NCBI RefSeq assembly: GCF_036689865.1
Contig: NZ_JBAHUQ010000001.1
Location: 186,001 to 250,000 of the forward strand
Direction of reading: 5' to 3'
Length of the DNA: 64,000 bases
From: Magnetococcus sp. PR-3
GTDB taxonomy: Bacteria > Pseudomonadota > Magnetococcia > Magnetococcales > Magnetococcaceae
This document shows positions 43,801-51,367 of this stretch, in pieces; position 1 is the stretch's first letter, and every line of letters begins with the position of its first letter. The position numbers and the translations under genes are program-made. The notes under the pieces were generated by a model. That model did no database searches. It was not told the DNA's origin and saw nothing but the letters and a program-made list of their open reading frames with translations.

Positions 43801-44380
43801 CTTTACCGAGTTAATGGAAGGGCGTATCTGGGCAGAAAGTGTGGAGGGCGAAGGGAGCACCTTCCATGTCTCTCTACCGCTTCTCTTAGCGGAAGACCCT
43901 GATCAACTGCAAGCCATCCACACCCCCATAGTCCCCCCCTTCAACCAAGGGGTCTCCGAGACAGCTTTGGCAAACATTGAGCCCGCTATCAGCCGAGCTC
44001 TTTCCATTTTATTGGTTGAAGACTCTGAGGATAACCGAACGCTGTTTAAAGCCTTTTTGCAAAACACCCACCATCACTTGGTGATGGTGGAAAATGGTGC
44101 TGAGGCAGTTGCCCGTGTTCGTCTTGAGCAGTTTGATCTTATTTTCATGGATATGCAGATGCCGGTCATGGATGGTTATAGCGCCACCCGTACCATTCGC
44201 CAGTGGGAGGTTGAACAAAAGATCACCGATCCTCGGGTGATTTATGCCCTCACGGCCCACGCCCTAAGTGGAGATCGAGACCGCAGTTTGGAAGCGGGCT
44301 GTAACGATCATCTGACCAAACCCATTAAAAAACGCAAACTGCTGGAGATTATCGAGCAGCATGCTCAAAAACCATCATGA
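40850..44380 (+). CDS. Membrane hybrid histidine kinase with PAS domains (LuxQ-like partner of the binding protein)
   Basis: A 1176-residue kinase with spans near 10-28 and 325-348 enclosing a periplasmic sensor of about 300 residues. A HAMP-like segment is followed by three PAS/PAC units (about 400-530, 530-650 and 655-770). HisKA has His798 in MSHEIRTPMNVVIG; the ATPase shows NLIGNALKFTE, DSGIGIAPQ and GGTGLGLAICRR. The C-terminal receiver has Asp1101 in FMDMQMPVMDG. It begins five bases after the periplasmic binding protein gene and overlaps the DksA-like gene by four bases, so sensor, kinase, DksA-like protein and sirtuin look like one transcription unit. Confidence 0.9.
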   Translation: MDIKRKFIAAWMVASLLLLLIVGFLFNSFMHREFLLRAGQHMLFAHQFLLDELEQRASDLTKRVESLAQAANISGPMHLINRYEDPTRAETLVFDREKEQIISEIIKRTHGLTNALITLYDTKQQPVIWIDRHKEKTKVGYRGFGPDGATHFALDRTQAPPPAPQLPLEQLQQWLSGDALHQLMDIEHQTSQVAVAPLIWRSQGTEPKLAGTLVLMSRLDEDFTSRIALRTRSNIRLVHQREKPSGIEISNDYFFGLDLQKNLNSTDLRKVASAPDEVSDDWLDHPAFYLSLLHTDLNDGDRLLIGFGLPKAQVTSSFAAFRGAATVGGLLSALLLIPLGWWFIHSQLVNPMRAILQGIHQFHNQGQIPPRYLAQGASEFQMLAQEFHTLAHSVEQREKTLRTLSTGLEQAPVSVLITDPQGIIEYVNPYFEQLTGYHADEVLGKTPNLLKSDLNPPEQYRDLWRTISAGATWRGEFLNRKKNGELHWQMAHIAPVMDDHGEISHYIGLEEEITARKQADAALNESNERFRTLAQVSPVGVFQTDHDGECIYVNRTWETIAGTSSHQALGGGWGMNLHPDDKTRVTQSWYRSAVDGSNFREEYRFLRSDGTIRWVIGEAAPQRDREDVIQGYVGTITDITDRKHMELELGKERALLRSLIDSIPDLIFYKRADGTYMGCNRAFESFCGMPESSLIGQTDTELFHSDMQTLLRLGDSEVLANNSSYSHEADGLFANGHKAPFLIQKSPLHGHHGELLGLIGVARDITERQRFEHELQHAKEDAEGANRSKSEFLAAMSHEIRTPMNVVIGMGEMLLETTLNHDQTHYVNSLQHAGDALLELIDNILDLSKIEAGRMVLEKAPFQLDALVISITDFFRIQALNRNLTVDVEIDPNLHGQFIVGDAGRVRQVLYNLIGNALKFTEQGGVSLTIEKRAHNQLHAAVKDSGIGIAPQQLERIFDNFTQEDSSVTRRFGGTGLGLAICRRFTELMEGRIWAESVEGEGSTFHVSLPLLLAEDPDQLQAIHTPIVPPFNQGVSETALANIEPAISRALSILLVEDSEDNRTLFKAFLQNTHHHLVMVENGAEAVARVRLEQFDLIFMDMQMPVMDGYSATRTIRQWEVEQKITDPRVIYALTAHALSGDRDRSLEAGCNDHLTKPIKKRKLLEIIEQHAQKPS

Positions 44381-44736
44381 GTCATCCCATGGAATTGGAT
44401 CTGGATCATTTTAAAGCCCGCCTATTGGCCCGCCGTGCCGAGCTGGTCGCTGATGATGAAAGTGCCAGCGAAAGCCAAAAGGCCGTAGAGCTTGACCAAA
44501 CCCGTGTGGGTCGGCTGTCCCGTATGGATGCCATACAGATGCAAGCGGTTGCGAAAGAGAGTGGTATCCGTCGCCATTTGGAAGTCGGGCGCATTGATGC
44601 GGCACTCAGGCGCATCGATGAAGATGAATTTGGCGATTGCGTGCGATGTGGCGAGGAAATTGCGCTGAAACGCTTGGAGCTGGACCCGAGCCTACCCAAC
44701 TGCATCCAGTGTGCCACTGAAGCTGAGAATCCATGA
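44377..44736 (+). CDS. DksA/TraR-family zinc finger protein
   Basis: A 119-residue protein with an N-terminal helical hairpin and a C-terminal four-Cys zinc finger, CVRCG (start of the pair) and CIQCA. The hairpin tip carries RVGRLSRMDA, a variant of the Asp/Ala motif that DksA-type proteins insert into the RNA polymerase secondary channel. It is shorter than E. coli DksA (151) and longer than F-plasmid TraR (73), as in the many DksA-like accessory proteins. It overlaps the preceding kinase gene and the following sirtuin gene by four bases each, so it is translationally coupled to both. Confidence 0.85.
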   Translation: MSHPMELDLDHFKARLLARRAELVADDESASESQKAVELDQTRVGRLSRMDAIQMQAVAKESGIRRHLEVGRIDAALRRIDEDEFGDCVRCGEEIALKRLELDPSLPNCIQCATEAENP

Positions 44737-45560
44737 TGAGTCCTCTACCCAATCTACAAGCGTGCATGGCCGATACCGACGCCCTGTTGATTACCGCTGG
44801 CGCAGGTATGGGGGTGGACTCCGGTTTACCTGACTTCCGGGGTAATGAGGGATTTTGGAAAGCCTACCCTCCCCTACGTCATTTGGGGATTGGCTTTTCT
44901 GACATGGCCAACCCTCACTGGTTTGAACAGCGCCCACAACTGGCTTGGGGGTTTTATGGGCACCGACTGCACCTTTACCGTCAAACAAAGCCTCATGCAG
45001 GCTTTACAACACTGCTGCACTATGCCCAGTCACGGCCCAGTGGTTACGGTATCTTTACCTCTAATGTAGATGGACAGTTCCAGCGTGCGGGGTTTGATGA
45101 TCAGGTACTTCTAGAGTGCCACGGCTCTATCCACCACCTACAATGTACCGAGCCTTGCTGTGATCAAATTTGGTCTGCTGAGTCACTGAACCTAACGGTC
45201 GACCCTGACTCATTCATGGCCGCCCTGCCCTTACCGACCTGCCCAAGCTGCGGTTGTTTGGCCAGACCCAATATTTTGATGTTTGGTGATGGTCAGTGGA
45301 TCAGCCGACGAGAGCAACAGCAGGATCAGAACCTGAACCATTGGCTACAGCGTGCCCATGGAAAAAAAGTGACCATCCTAGAGCTGGGTGCAGGCGAAGC
45401 GGTTCCAACGGTCCGTTATTTTTCAGAGCGGGTCGCGGAAGGGTTAGGGGCGACACTCATCCGCATTAATCCCCGAGATAGCCATGTCCCGGCGCATATC
45501 AATGCCCACGGTTTGGCCATGGGCGCGGCAGAGGGTATCGCTGCACTACTGGCCCCTTAA
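44733..45560 (+). CDS. Sir2-family NAD-dependent protein deacylase
   Basis: A 275-residue sirtuin. The NAD-binding segment GAGMGVDSGLPDFRG is at about 22-36, TSNVDGQFQRAG (about 110-121) contains the catalytic core Asn-Asp pair, and CHGSIHHLQC holds the catalytic His. Four zinc cysteines are seen in QCTEPCC and CPSCGC. It would remove acyl groups from lysines or act as an ADP-ribosyltransferase. It is the last gene of the binding protein/kinase/DksA-like/sirtuin unit; coupling to a two-component sensor is unusual. Confidence 0.9.
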   Translation: MMSPLPNLQACMADTDALLITAGAGMGVDSGLPDFRGNEGFWKAYPPLRHLGIGFSDMANPHWFEQRPQLAWGFYGHRLHLYRQTKPHAGFTTLLHYAQSRPSGYGIFTSNVDGQFQRAGFDDQVLLECHGSIHHLQCTEPCCDQIWSAESLNLTVDPDSFMAALPLPTCPSCGCLARPNILMFGDGQWISRREQQQDQNLNHWLQRAHGKKVTILELGAGEAVPTVRYFSERVAEGLGATLIRINPRDSHVPAHINAHGLAMGAAEGIAALLAP

Positions 45561-45963
45561 TCACCGCCTAGCCGCGTACACCTAAGGCAGAGAATCACCA
45601 AACGGTGCTGCTAGGTTAAGGGGAAGCCTCCCTTTTAACAGGGTTTATGTGGCGTTATCAGACCAGGGAACGCCAAAGCAGCCACCATACCATCCAGATC
45701 TGCCTCCGTTTTGCATAAGAGAGAGAATAAGCTCTCTACCCGCTAAGCATTGGCCTTCACCACCGGGTTGTTTTCAACCCCATAAGAGATCATGTAAGAG
45801 GTAGAGCATGGGCACCCTATACGGGTTGCACAGCGGCAGTGCTGGGGTTTTAGCTGCGTCCAGTTTCATCCGACTCACCAAGCAACCTTATGGGGGATCA
45901 CACCATATGGTGTCTCAACCCTGCGGTACCACCGTACAAAAAAAGAGCCCCTACACGTGTGAC
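45561..45963. other. Intergenic region between sirtuin and selD genes
   Basis: The 403 bases separate convergent genes. A 9-base stem with G-T wobbles (GTTAAGGGG / CCTTTTAAC, 45615-45639) is present without a clear U-run. A 72-codon frame starting at 45808 with a fair ribosome site overlaps the selD 3-prime end and resembles nothing I know. I find no tRNA-Sec or other RNA gene. The T-run on the minus strand just after selD could aid termination. Confidence 0.35.
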
Positions 45964-47010
45964 CTACTGGACATCAACATAAGGTCCTGCCCCTTCTCGG
46001 GGGACCAACCGACCCAGTGGTTGTAGATCCATCCCTGCGGCTACCGTAACCTTTTTAAAATCAGCCAACCCGGCATCATTGACCGCAACCAGTAAGCCAC
46101 CACTGGTTTGTGGATCACACAACACCATTTGGTCTCGCTCTGGAAGGTCCACAACTTTGTGGCCATAACTCTGCCAATTCCGTTTCGTCCCCCCTGGTGT
46201 ACTTCCTTGATCCAGGTAGTAATCAAGGCCATCAATCAGGGGTACGGCCTGACGCTGCACAATACCATTAACACCACTGCCTTCACACATCTCCACCAAG
46301 TGCCCCAACAGACCAAAACCGGTTACATCGGTCATGGCGGTCACCCCTGGCAGCTTGGCCAGCTCCACGCCAATACGGTTAAAACGGGTCATGGAGTCCA
46401 CAGCAGCGGTGGCATGTTCGGGTTTTAGAATACCCCGTTTTTCAGCCGTGGTTAGAATACCAACCCCCAACGGTTTGGTAAGGAACAGCTGGCAACCAGC
46501 CTGAGCACTGTTATTGCGCTTCAGTTGCTCAACCGCAACCTGACCGGTCACAGCCAAGCCGAAAATGGGCTCCGAAATATCAATACTGTGACCACCAGCC
46601 AGGGCAATCCCCACCTCAGCACATGCTGCTCGGGCGCCTTCCAGAACCTTTTGGGCAACCTCAGTGGAGAGTTTCTTGACTGGCCACCCCAAAATACCAA
46701 TGGCCACGAGGGGACGCCCCCCCATGGCATAGACATCACTAATGGCATTGACCGAGGCAATTTTACCAAACAGGAAGGGATCATTCACAATCGGGGTAAA
46801 AAAGTCGGTGGTGCTAATAATCGCCTGACCATCTCCGGTTTCATAAACCGCCGCATCATCGTTGCTGTCATTCCCCACCAACAACTTGGCATCTGGTGCA
46901 GCTGCGAAGGTATGGGTGCCATGAACAATGGTTGCCAGATCTTTGGGTGAGAGTTTGCATCCACAGCCAGAACCTGGACTAAACTCTGTCAACTTAACAG
47001 GGGTACTCAA
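45964..47010 (-). CDS. selD: Selenide, water dikinase (selenophosphate synthase)
   Basis: A 348-residue SelD of normal length. The N-terminal active-site loop GSGCGCKLSP carries Cys at the usual Sec/Cys position and the catalytic Lys. GNDSNDDAAVY, STTDFFTPIVNDPF and AMGGRPL are the ATP and metal binding segments. It makes selenophosphate from selenide and ATP. The start codon overlaps the selU stop by four bases, forming a selU-selD operon dedicated at least to selenouridine in tRNA; no SelA or SelB gene is in the window. Confidence 0.95.
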   Translation of the reverse strand: MSTPVKLTEFSPGSGCGCKLSPKDLATIVHGTHTFAAAPDAKLLVGNDSNDDAAVYETGDGQAIISTTDFFTPIVNDPFLFGKIASVNAISDVYAMGGRPLVAIGILGWPVKKLSTEVAQKVLEGARAACAEVGIALAGGHSIDISEPIFGLAVTGQVAVEQLKRNNSAQAGCQLFLTKPLGVGILTTAEKRGILKPEHATAAVDSMTRFNRIGVELAKLPGVTAMTDVTGFGLLGHLVEMCEGSGVNGIVQRQAVPLIDGLDYYLDQGSTPGGTKRNWQSYGHKVVDLPERDQMVLCDPQTSGGLLVAVNDAGLADFKKVTVAAGMDLQPLGRLVPREGAGPYVDVQ

Positions 47011-48038
47011 CGCCTAACCTCCAACAGCTGGTCCGTCACCCGGGTCAGCCAATCATTCCAATTCAGAGCCTCAGGCTCCAATTTTACATGGACCACTTGG
47101 TCCGACGCCCGCCGTGCCAAGCCATGCTGATACATTTTATCGTAATAACCCAACAGACGGCGGGTAACACGGTCCATATCCCCCTCCGCCAAAGCCTGTT
47201 GCATCTCCACAGTGTCACGACGGCCTAGACGTCGTTCAATCTTTTGCAAAGCCCCCTGTAGCTCTTCAACGGGATGGCTGGCATAGACCTCTTTAAGATA
47301 CGCAACCCGTAACGCCGTCTGTACCTCTACGGCATAAACGGGGGCTTGTTCTTTTTGCTGAAACAGGGGCTCAGGAACGGTCACACGACCTATCGAGCGG
47401 CTTTCATCTTCCATCCAGATGGTCCGCTGGGGGTCCAATTTTTGAAGATGGTCAAAAACCTGATTCCAAAACTGTTCATTCGTCGGTTGATCGGGCAGCC
47501 CCACGGCACCAAAGGCAGAACCTCGGTGGTGGGCTATACCCTCCAGATCGATCACCTGCTCGCCACGTTGGGCCAACTGGTGCAAAATATCGGTTTTGCC
47601 GCTTCCTGTCATACCCCCAACAATGGCCAGTTTCAGGGGTTTTTCAAGCTCAGAGTGCAGATAGGTCCGGTAGGCTTTATAGCCCCCTTTGAGTACCTGG
47701 GTCTTAAAACCCGCCTGGGCCAACAACCACCCCATACTGCCGCTGCGTTTGCCGCCCCGCCAACAGTAGACCTTAATGTCACCATCTGGGGCGATCTCTT
47801 TGGCCCGTTGGACAAAATGGGACATTTTAGGGCCTACACGGTCCAGCCCTAGAGTAAACGCCTGCTCAGGCCCCACCTGTTTATAGGTGGTTCCCACTTC
47901 GGCACGTTCTTCATCGGTAAAGAGTGGCATGCTGACCGCGCCAGGCAGGTGCCCTTGGCCATATTCACCCGGTGAACGCACATCAATGATGGGTGCCGTA
48001 TCAGCAGGATCCAGAAAGATTTCAACATCAACAGGCAT
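47007..48038 (-). CDS. selU: tRNA 2-selenouridine synthase (rhodanese-P-loop fusion)
   Basis: An N-terminal rhodanese domain has the loop YCWRGGKRSGSM with the catalytic Cys, and the C-terminal P-loop domain has GGMTGSGKTDIL; both are diagnostic of SelU/MnmH (YbbB). It exchanges sulfur for selenium in mnm5s2U34 of tRNAs using selenophosphate from SelD. The ATG at 48038 (MPVDVEIFLD) follows an AGGT site and fits the usual N-terminus; a start at 48086 would add 16 residues of uncertain relevance. MnmC, which makes the substrate nucleoside, is also encoded in the window. Confidence 0.93.
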   Translation of the reverse strand: MPVDVEIFLDPADTAPIIDVRSPGEYGQGHLPGAVSMPLFTDEERAEVGTTYKQVGPEQAFTLGLDRVGPKMSHFVQRAKEIAPDGDIKVYCWRGGKRSGSMGWLLAQAGFKTQVLKGGYKAYRTYLHSELEKPLKLAIVGGMTGSGKTDILHQLAQRGEQVIDLEGIAHHRGSAFGAVGLPDQPTNEQFWNQVFDHLQKLDPQRTIWMEDESRSIGRVTVPEPLFQQKEQAPVYAVEVQTALRVAYLKEVYASHPVEELQGALQKIERRLGRRDTVEMQQALAEGDMDRVTRRLLGYYDKMYQHGLARRASDQVVHVKLEPEALNWNDWLTRVTDQLLEVRR

Positions 48039-48128
48039 GAGATAACCTAAAAGAAGGGCCCATCTACAGGCGGTGGGCTCATTCATACGCCCATTATACG
48101 CCTGTCACAACCCCCTACGGATCATCGG

Positions 48129-49088
48129 TTAGGAAAAGTATTTTTTCTTGGCTTTAAATAGACCCTTAAGAGCCGCTTTTTTTCCGGCTGGCGCTTTGGC
48201 TTCAGGCTTTTGTAGTGCCTCCCGTTTCATTTTCAAACGGCTTAAGTATTCACGCTGAACAAAGGTTGCAGCTTCTTCAACTCTTTTAACCAGCAGATTA
48301 TCTTCCAACTCAAAGGCAATACCCACAACAGGTTGAGAGATGGACTTGCCACCGCGACGAGGTACTTTTTCCATACCTTGGTTGCGTACACTACCCCACA
48401 CTTCAATGGAGGGCAGACGGTCGACCTCCAGATTAAACTTCAACCGGGTACCGGGTTCATATTCATTGATCAACTTGGCATTGCTCCAAGCCAGCCCCCC
48501 CATACTCAGGTTAATCAACTCAACCTTGGAGACCTTGCGCCCCTTTTCCGGGCTTACAGTCACATTGGTACGTACCCCATACTCCACACGGGAACGGAAG
48601 TGACGTCGCATACGTCGCACCCCCAACCGTTCGGGAAAGCTGAGTTCAAAAACAGGCCCGTCCTGTTGCTGAACAACCTGTTTAAAGGTCACATCTGCGG
48701 TAAAACTTTTACGGTTATCAAAAAAGAGCAGGCTCAATGTACGGCTGGCCCGCACCTGCCCGTTACCCACAGCCGGTTCCACAGGCGCAATCAGCAAGCG
48801 ATCTTGCTTATCCAGGTAGGAGAGCTCTTCATAAGGACCTTCATCCTCGCCCTCCCCTTCTTCCTGCATATCCTCCTCTACCGGGTCGGCATTCGCTGAG
48901 GGGGGTTCATGATCGAGAAATTGGGTAAAAAAGGCCCGAGGTTGATCATTAATACGCACCTCTACATGCTCTTCCGCCAGCAGGGCTTGTTTGATCAACG
49001 CCACGATTTTTTTAGGTTGGTCAATATACTCACTGGGTTCTTTATCCAACCCTTCTAGCTCTTCTAGCTCTTCTAGCTCTTCAGCCAT
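48129..49088 (-). CDS. PilZ-domain c-di-GMP receptor (YcgR-like)
   Basis: A 319-residue soluble protein. The N-terminus contains ELEELEELE repeats encoded by a 9-bp tandem repeat, then a YcgR-N-like strand-rich region (about 30-150) with a highly acidic insert (EEDMQEEGEGEDEGPYEE). The PilZ domain has the first binding motif in RRMRRHFRSRVEY and the second in NLSMGG, so c-di-GMP binding is likely. The C-terminus is Lys-rich (GKKAALKGLFKAKKKYF). YcgR proteins slow or reverse flagellar motors. The ribosome site AAGGGGA precedes the ATG. It lies 60 bases after the cyclotransferase-like gene on the same strand. Confidence 0.87.
   Translation of the reverse strand: MAEELEELEELEGLDKEPSEYIDQPKKIVALIKQALLAEEHVEVRINDQPRAFFTQFLDHEPPSANADPVEEDMQEEGEGEDEGPYEELSYLDKQDRLLIAPVEPAVGNGQVRASRTLSLLFFDNRKSFTADVTFKQVVQQQDGPVFELSFPERLGVRRMRRHFRSRVEYGVRTNVTVSPEKGRKVSKVELINLSMGGLAWSNAKLINEYEPGTRLKFNLEVDRLPSIEVWGSVRNQGMEKVPRRGGKSISQPVVGIAFELEDNLLVKRVEEAATFVQREYLSRLKMKREALQKPEAKAPAGKKAALKGLFKAKKKYFS
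49052..49082. repeat. 9-bp tandem repeat inside the PilZ gene
   Basis: Three exact copies of CTTCTAGCT plus a four-base partial copy encode ELE repeats near the protein N-terminus. As the unit is three codons, slippage would change length without frameshift. Confidence 0.85.
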
Positions 49089-49148
49089 GATATCCCCTTG
49101 TAACCAAGTTCACCGTTACCGCAGGTTACCGCAGTTAGCCGCCTTGGG

Positions 49149-49586
49149 TTAAGAAAAAACCTGGGCAAGTGCGCGGTTAAGTGGCGTAGTCGGGAATAAA
49201 AAGTCCAAAAAGCCCTGTTTTATTTCTTGTAAATAGTCTACTGAGGGGGCTTGGTAAGCTGTGGGGTGCATGCGGTAAAACATAACCGGCAATGCCTGTT
49301 TATAAGGTTGCTGTTCTAAAAAAACAGGAATGGTCAGAAAGCATTTATCATAGACCTGGGGAAACTCTTCATAACCATCCAAAGCCTGTTCACAGCGTTC
49401 GGTTATACGATATATGCCTGCATAAACTTGCTGTCCCGGAGCTGGCTCAATATCGGCCCAATAACGGAAGCAGAGTTGCCAGTTGGTCAGCTTTGCCCAA
49501 CCCACCGCTTGAGCATCCGGACAGCGTTTGGCCATTTTGGCGCGGTTTAAATTACTACCATAAGCCAGATAGTAAGAGGTCTGCAT
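49149..49586 (-). CDS. Gamma-glutamylcyclotransferase-like (AIG2/GGCT-fold) protein
   Basis: A 145-residue protein with the fold signature YLAYGSNLN near the N-terminus and the presumed catalytic Glu in ALDGYEEFPQVY. Family members cyclise gamma-glutamyl groups of glutathione-derived peptides or gamma-glutamylamines; substrate cannot be told. The gene starts two bases after the stop of the GGDEF-EAL gene, giving a three-gene unit with the ErcA-like dehydrogenase. Confidence 0.8.
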   Translation of the reverse strand: MQTSYYLAYGSNLNRAKMAKRCPDAQAVGWAKLTNWQLCFRYWADIEPAPGQQVYAGIYRITERCEQALDGYEEFPQVYDKCFLTIPVFLEQQPYKQALPVMFYRMHPTAYQAPSVDYLQEIKQGFLDFLFPTTPLNRALAQVFS

Positions 49587-49588
49587 GG

Positions 49589-51367
49589 TTACTGAAAATT
49601 GGTTATCAAAGGTGAAAGCCCCTGCTTTAAAAGGGCCTCAAAACGAGCTGGCTGCAAAGGCTCACTAAACAGATACCCTTGCCCCCAGGGACAAGCATGC
49701 TCCAATAAAAAATGCAGATGCTGTTCCCGTTCAATACCCTCAGCAATAATGCCCAAATTTAAGCTTTGTGCCATAGAGAGGATGGCACGGGTCAGGGAGG
49801 CACTGTTCTCATCCCGATCCACATCCCGCACAAAAGCACGATCGATTTTAAGAATATCAATAGGAAACTGTTTGAGATAACTGAGGGATGAATAGCCGGT
49901 TCCAAAGTCATCAATAGAGAGATGTACACCTAGATTTTTAAGCTGTTGCAGGGTATTAGCCACCTGCTGATCATCTTCAATAAGCAGGTGTTCGGTCAGC
50001 TCCAGATCAAGCTCAAGTCCAGGAGGAAAGTGTGACATTAAGCCAGCGATCAACGCTACAAAGTCAGGTGCCTTAAACTGCCGTGCAGAGACATTGACCG
50101 AAAGCCGAAAATGCCCCATCTGCTGAGCCCAAACCGCCCCTTGGGCACAGGCAGACTGCAACACCATGGTACCGATCTCTTGAATAGCCCCAGAATCTTC
50201 GGCAATAGGAATAAAATGATCCGGTGCCATATCCCCCAGCCGGGGACTGGTCCAACGCAACAGGGTTTCTGCACCAATAATTTTCTGCTGCTGAAGGTCA
50301 ACCAAGGGTTGATAGACCAAACTTAACTCCCCTTGCACCTTGGCTTGGCGCAGGTGGGATTCAATTTCAATACGGGTTCGGGCCGCTTGATCCAGCTCCG
50401 GCGTGTAAAAACGCAAACAATTTCGACCATCCTCTTTGGCTTGATACATGGCCCGATCACCATGCCCAAACAGGGTGTCTGGATCTTGCCCATCATCTGG
50501 ATAGAGGGTTAAACCGATACTGGCTGTAATGATCAGTTCATGCTCTTTATAATCCAGTGGTGACTGTAGGACATCCAACATTTTTTCTGCAATCATCAAG
50601 GCCTGAGCAGGTTCATGCAGCTGCTGGAGTATCGCAACAAACTTATCCCCCCCAACCCGTGCCAGGGTATCTTCATTACGAATACACCCTTTTAACCTTT
50701 CCGCGACTTGTTTGAGTAACGCATCACCCGTCGCGTTACCCACAAAATCATTAACCTGCTTAAAACGGTCTAGGTCCAAACAGATCAAACCCACACGAGC
50801 CCGCCCCCGCTGGGCACGAAAAATAGCCTGCCCCATACGGTCAATCATTAAGACCCGGTTTGGCAAACTGGTGAGGGTATCAAAGTTGGCTTGCTGGACA
50901 ATGGTGGCCTCATGGGCCTTACGGATATGAATGTCACGGATCACTAAAATACCGTAATGGATCCCCTCTAACGTCACCGTATTTAATCGTATCTCTACGG
51001 GGCACTCTGCATGTTCTACCAGGTCAATGGTGGTTTCTAAGCTCTGTTGATGGGTCTCCAAATCCAATAACCGTTGTAAAACAGGCTCCCCTAACAGGGC
51101 CGAAAGCCCTCCCTCTTTACACCGCCCTTTTTCCTGCCCCAAGCGTTCACACGCGGAGGCATTGGCATCAATGACCTGAAAGCCATCGAGCTGAACCAGC
51201 AAGATCATATCCGGCGCATGGTCGAGCAGCGTACGAAAGCGCTCCAGCTCCACCAGCCGACGTTTAAGTTGAGGATAGTGGCTTTTACGAACCGAACGCT
51301 CCCCAAGGCCGATTATCTGATCTCGTGCCTGATCCCATTTATCAGCCTTATCAGAGCGCTTCTTCAT
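49589..51367 (-). CDS. PAS-GGDEF-EAL protein, predicted c-di-GMP phosphodiesterase
   Basis: The ATG at 51367 has a GAGG site lying within the end of the upstream dehydrogenase gene and is preferred to a TTG four codons earlier. The protein has no membrane span. A PAS-like domain spans about 40-155. The GGDEF domain reads RVGGDKF, with Lys in place of the metal-coordinating Glu, but keeps an inhibitory-site RXXD (RNED) just before it. The EAL domain has AETLLRW, DDFGTGYSSLSYLKQF, KIDRAFV and AEGIE, and looks active. Overlap of 17 bases with the ErcA-like gene makes translational coupling likely. Confidence 0.88.
   Translation of the reverse strand: MKKRSDKADKWDQARDQIIGLGERSVRKSHYPQLKRRLVELERFRTLLDHAPDMILLVQLDGFQVIDANASACERLGQEKGRCKEGGLSALLGEPVLQRLLDLETHQQSLETTIDLVEHAECPVEIRLNTVTLEGIHYGILVIRDIHIRKAHEATIVQQANFDTLTSLPNRVLMIDRMGQAIFRAQRGRARVGLICLDLDRFKQVNDFVGNATGDALLKQVAERLKGCIRNEDTLARVGGDKFVAILQQLHEPAQALMIAEKMLDVLQSPLDYKEHELIITASIGLTLYPDDGQDPDTLFGHGDRAMYQAKEDGRNCLRFYTPELDQAARTRIEIESHLRQAKVQGELSLVYQPLVDLQQQKIIGAETLLRWTSPRLGDMAPDHFIPIAEDSGAIQEIGTMVLQSACAQGAVWAQQMGHFRLSVNVSARQFKAPDFVALIAGLMSHFPPGLELDLELTEHLLIEDDQQVANTLQQLKNLGVHLSIDDFGTGYSSLSYLKQFPIDILKIDRAFVRDVDRDENSASLTRAILSMAQSLNLGIIAEGIEREQHLHFLLEHACPWGQGYLFSEPLQPARFEALLKQGLSPLITNFQ

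Noticed and set aside
45561-45963. Possible tRNA-Sec or SECIS-related RNA next to selD
   Set aside because: A GGTAGAGCA stretch near 45800 recalls a D-arm, but no matching acceptor, anticodon or T-arm (GTTCRA) could be assembled, and SelD uses Cys, not Sec.
45808-46026. 72-codon plus-strand frame with a fair ribosome site
   Set aside because: It overlaps the 3-prime end of selD by 63 bases, has no recognisable feature, and is most simply a chance frame.
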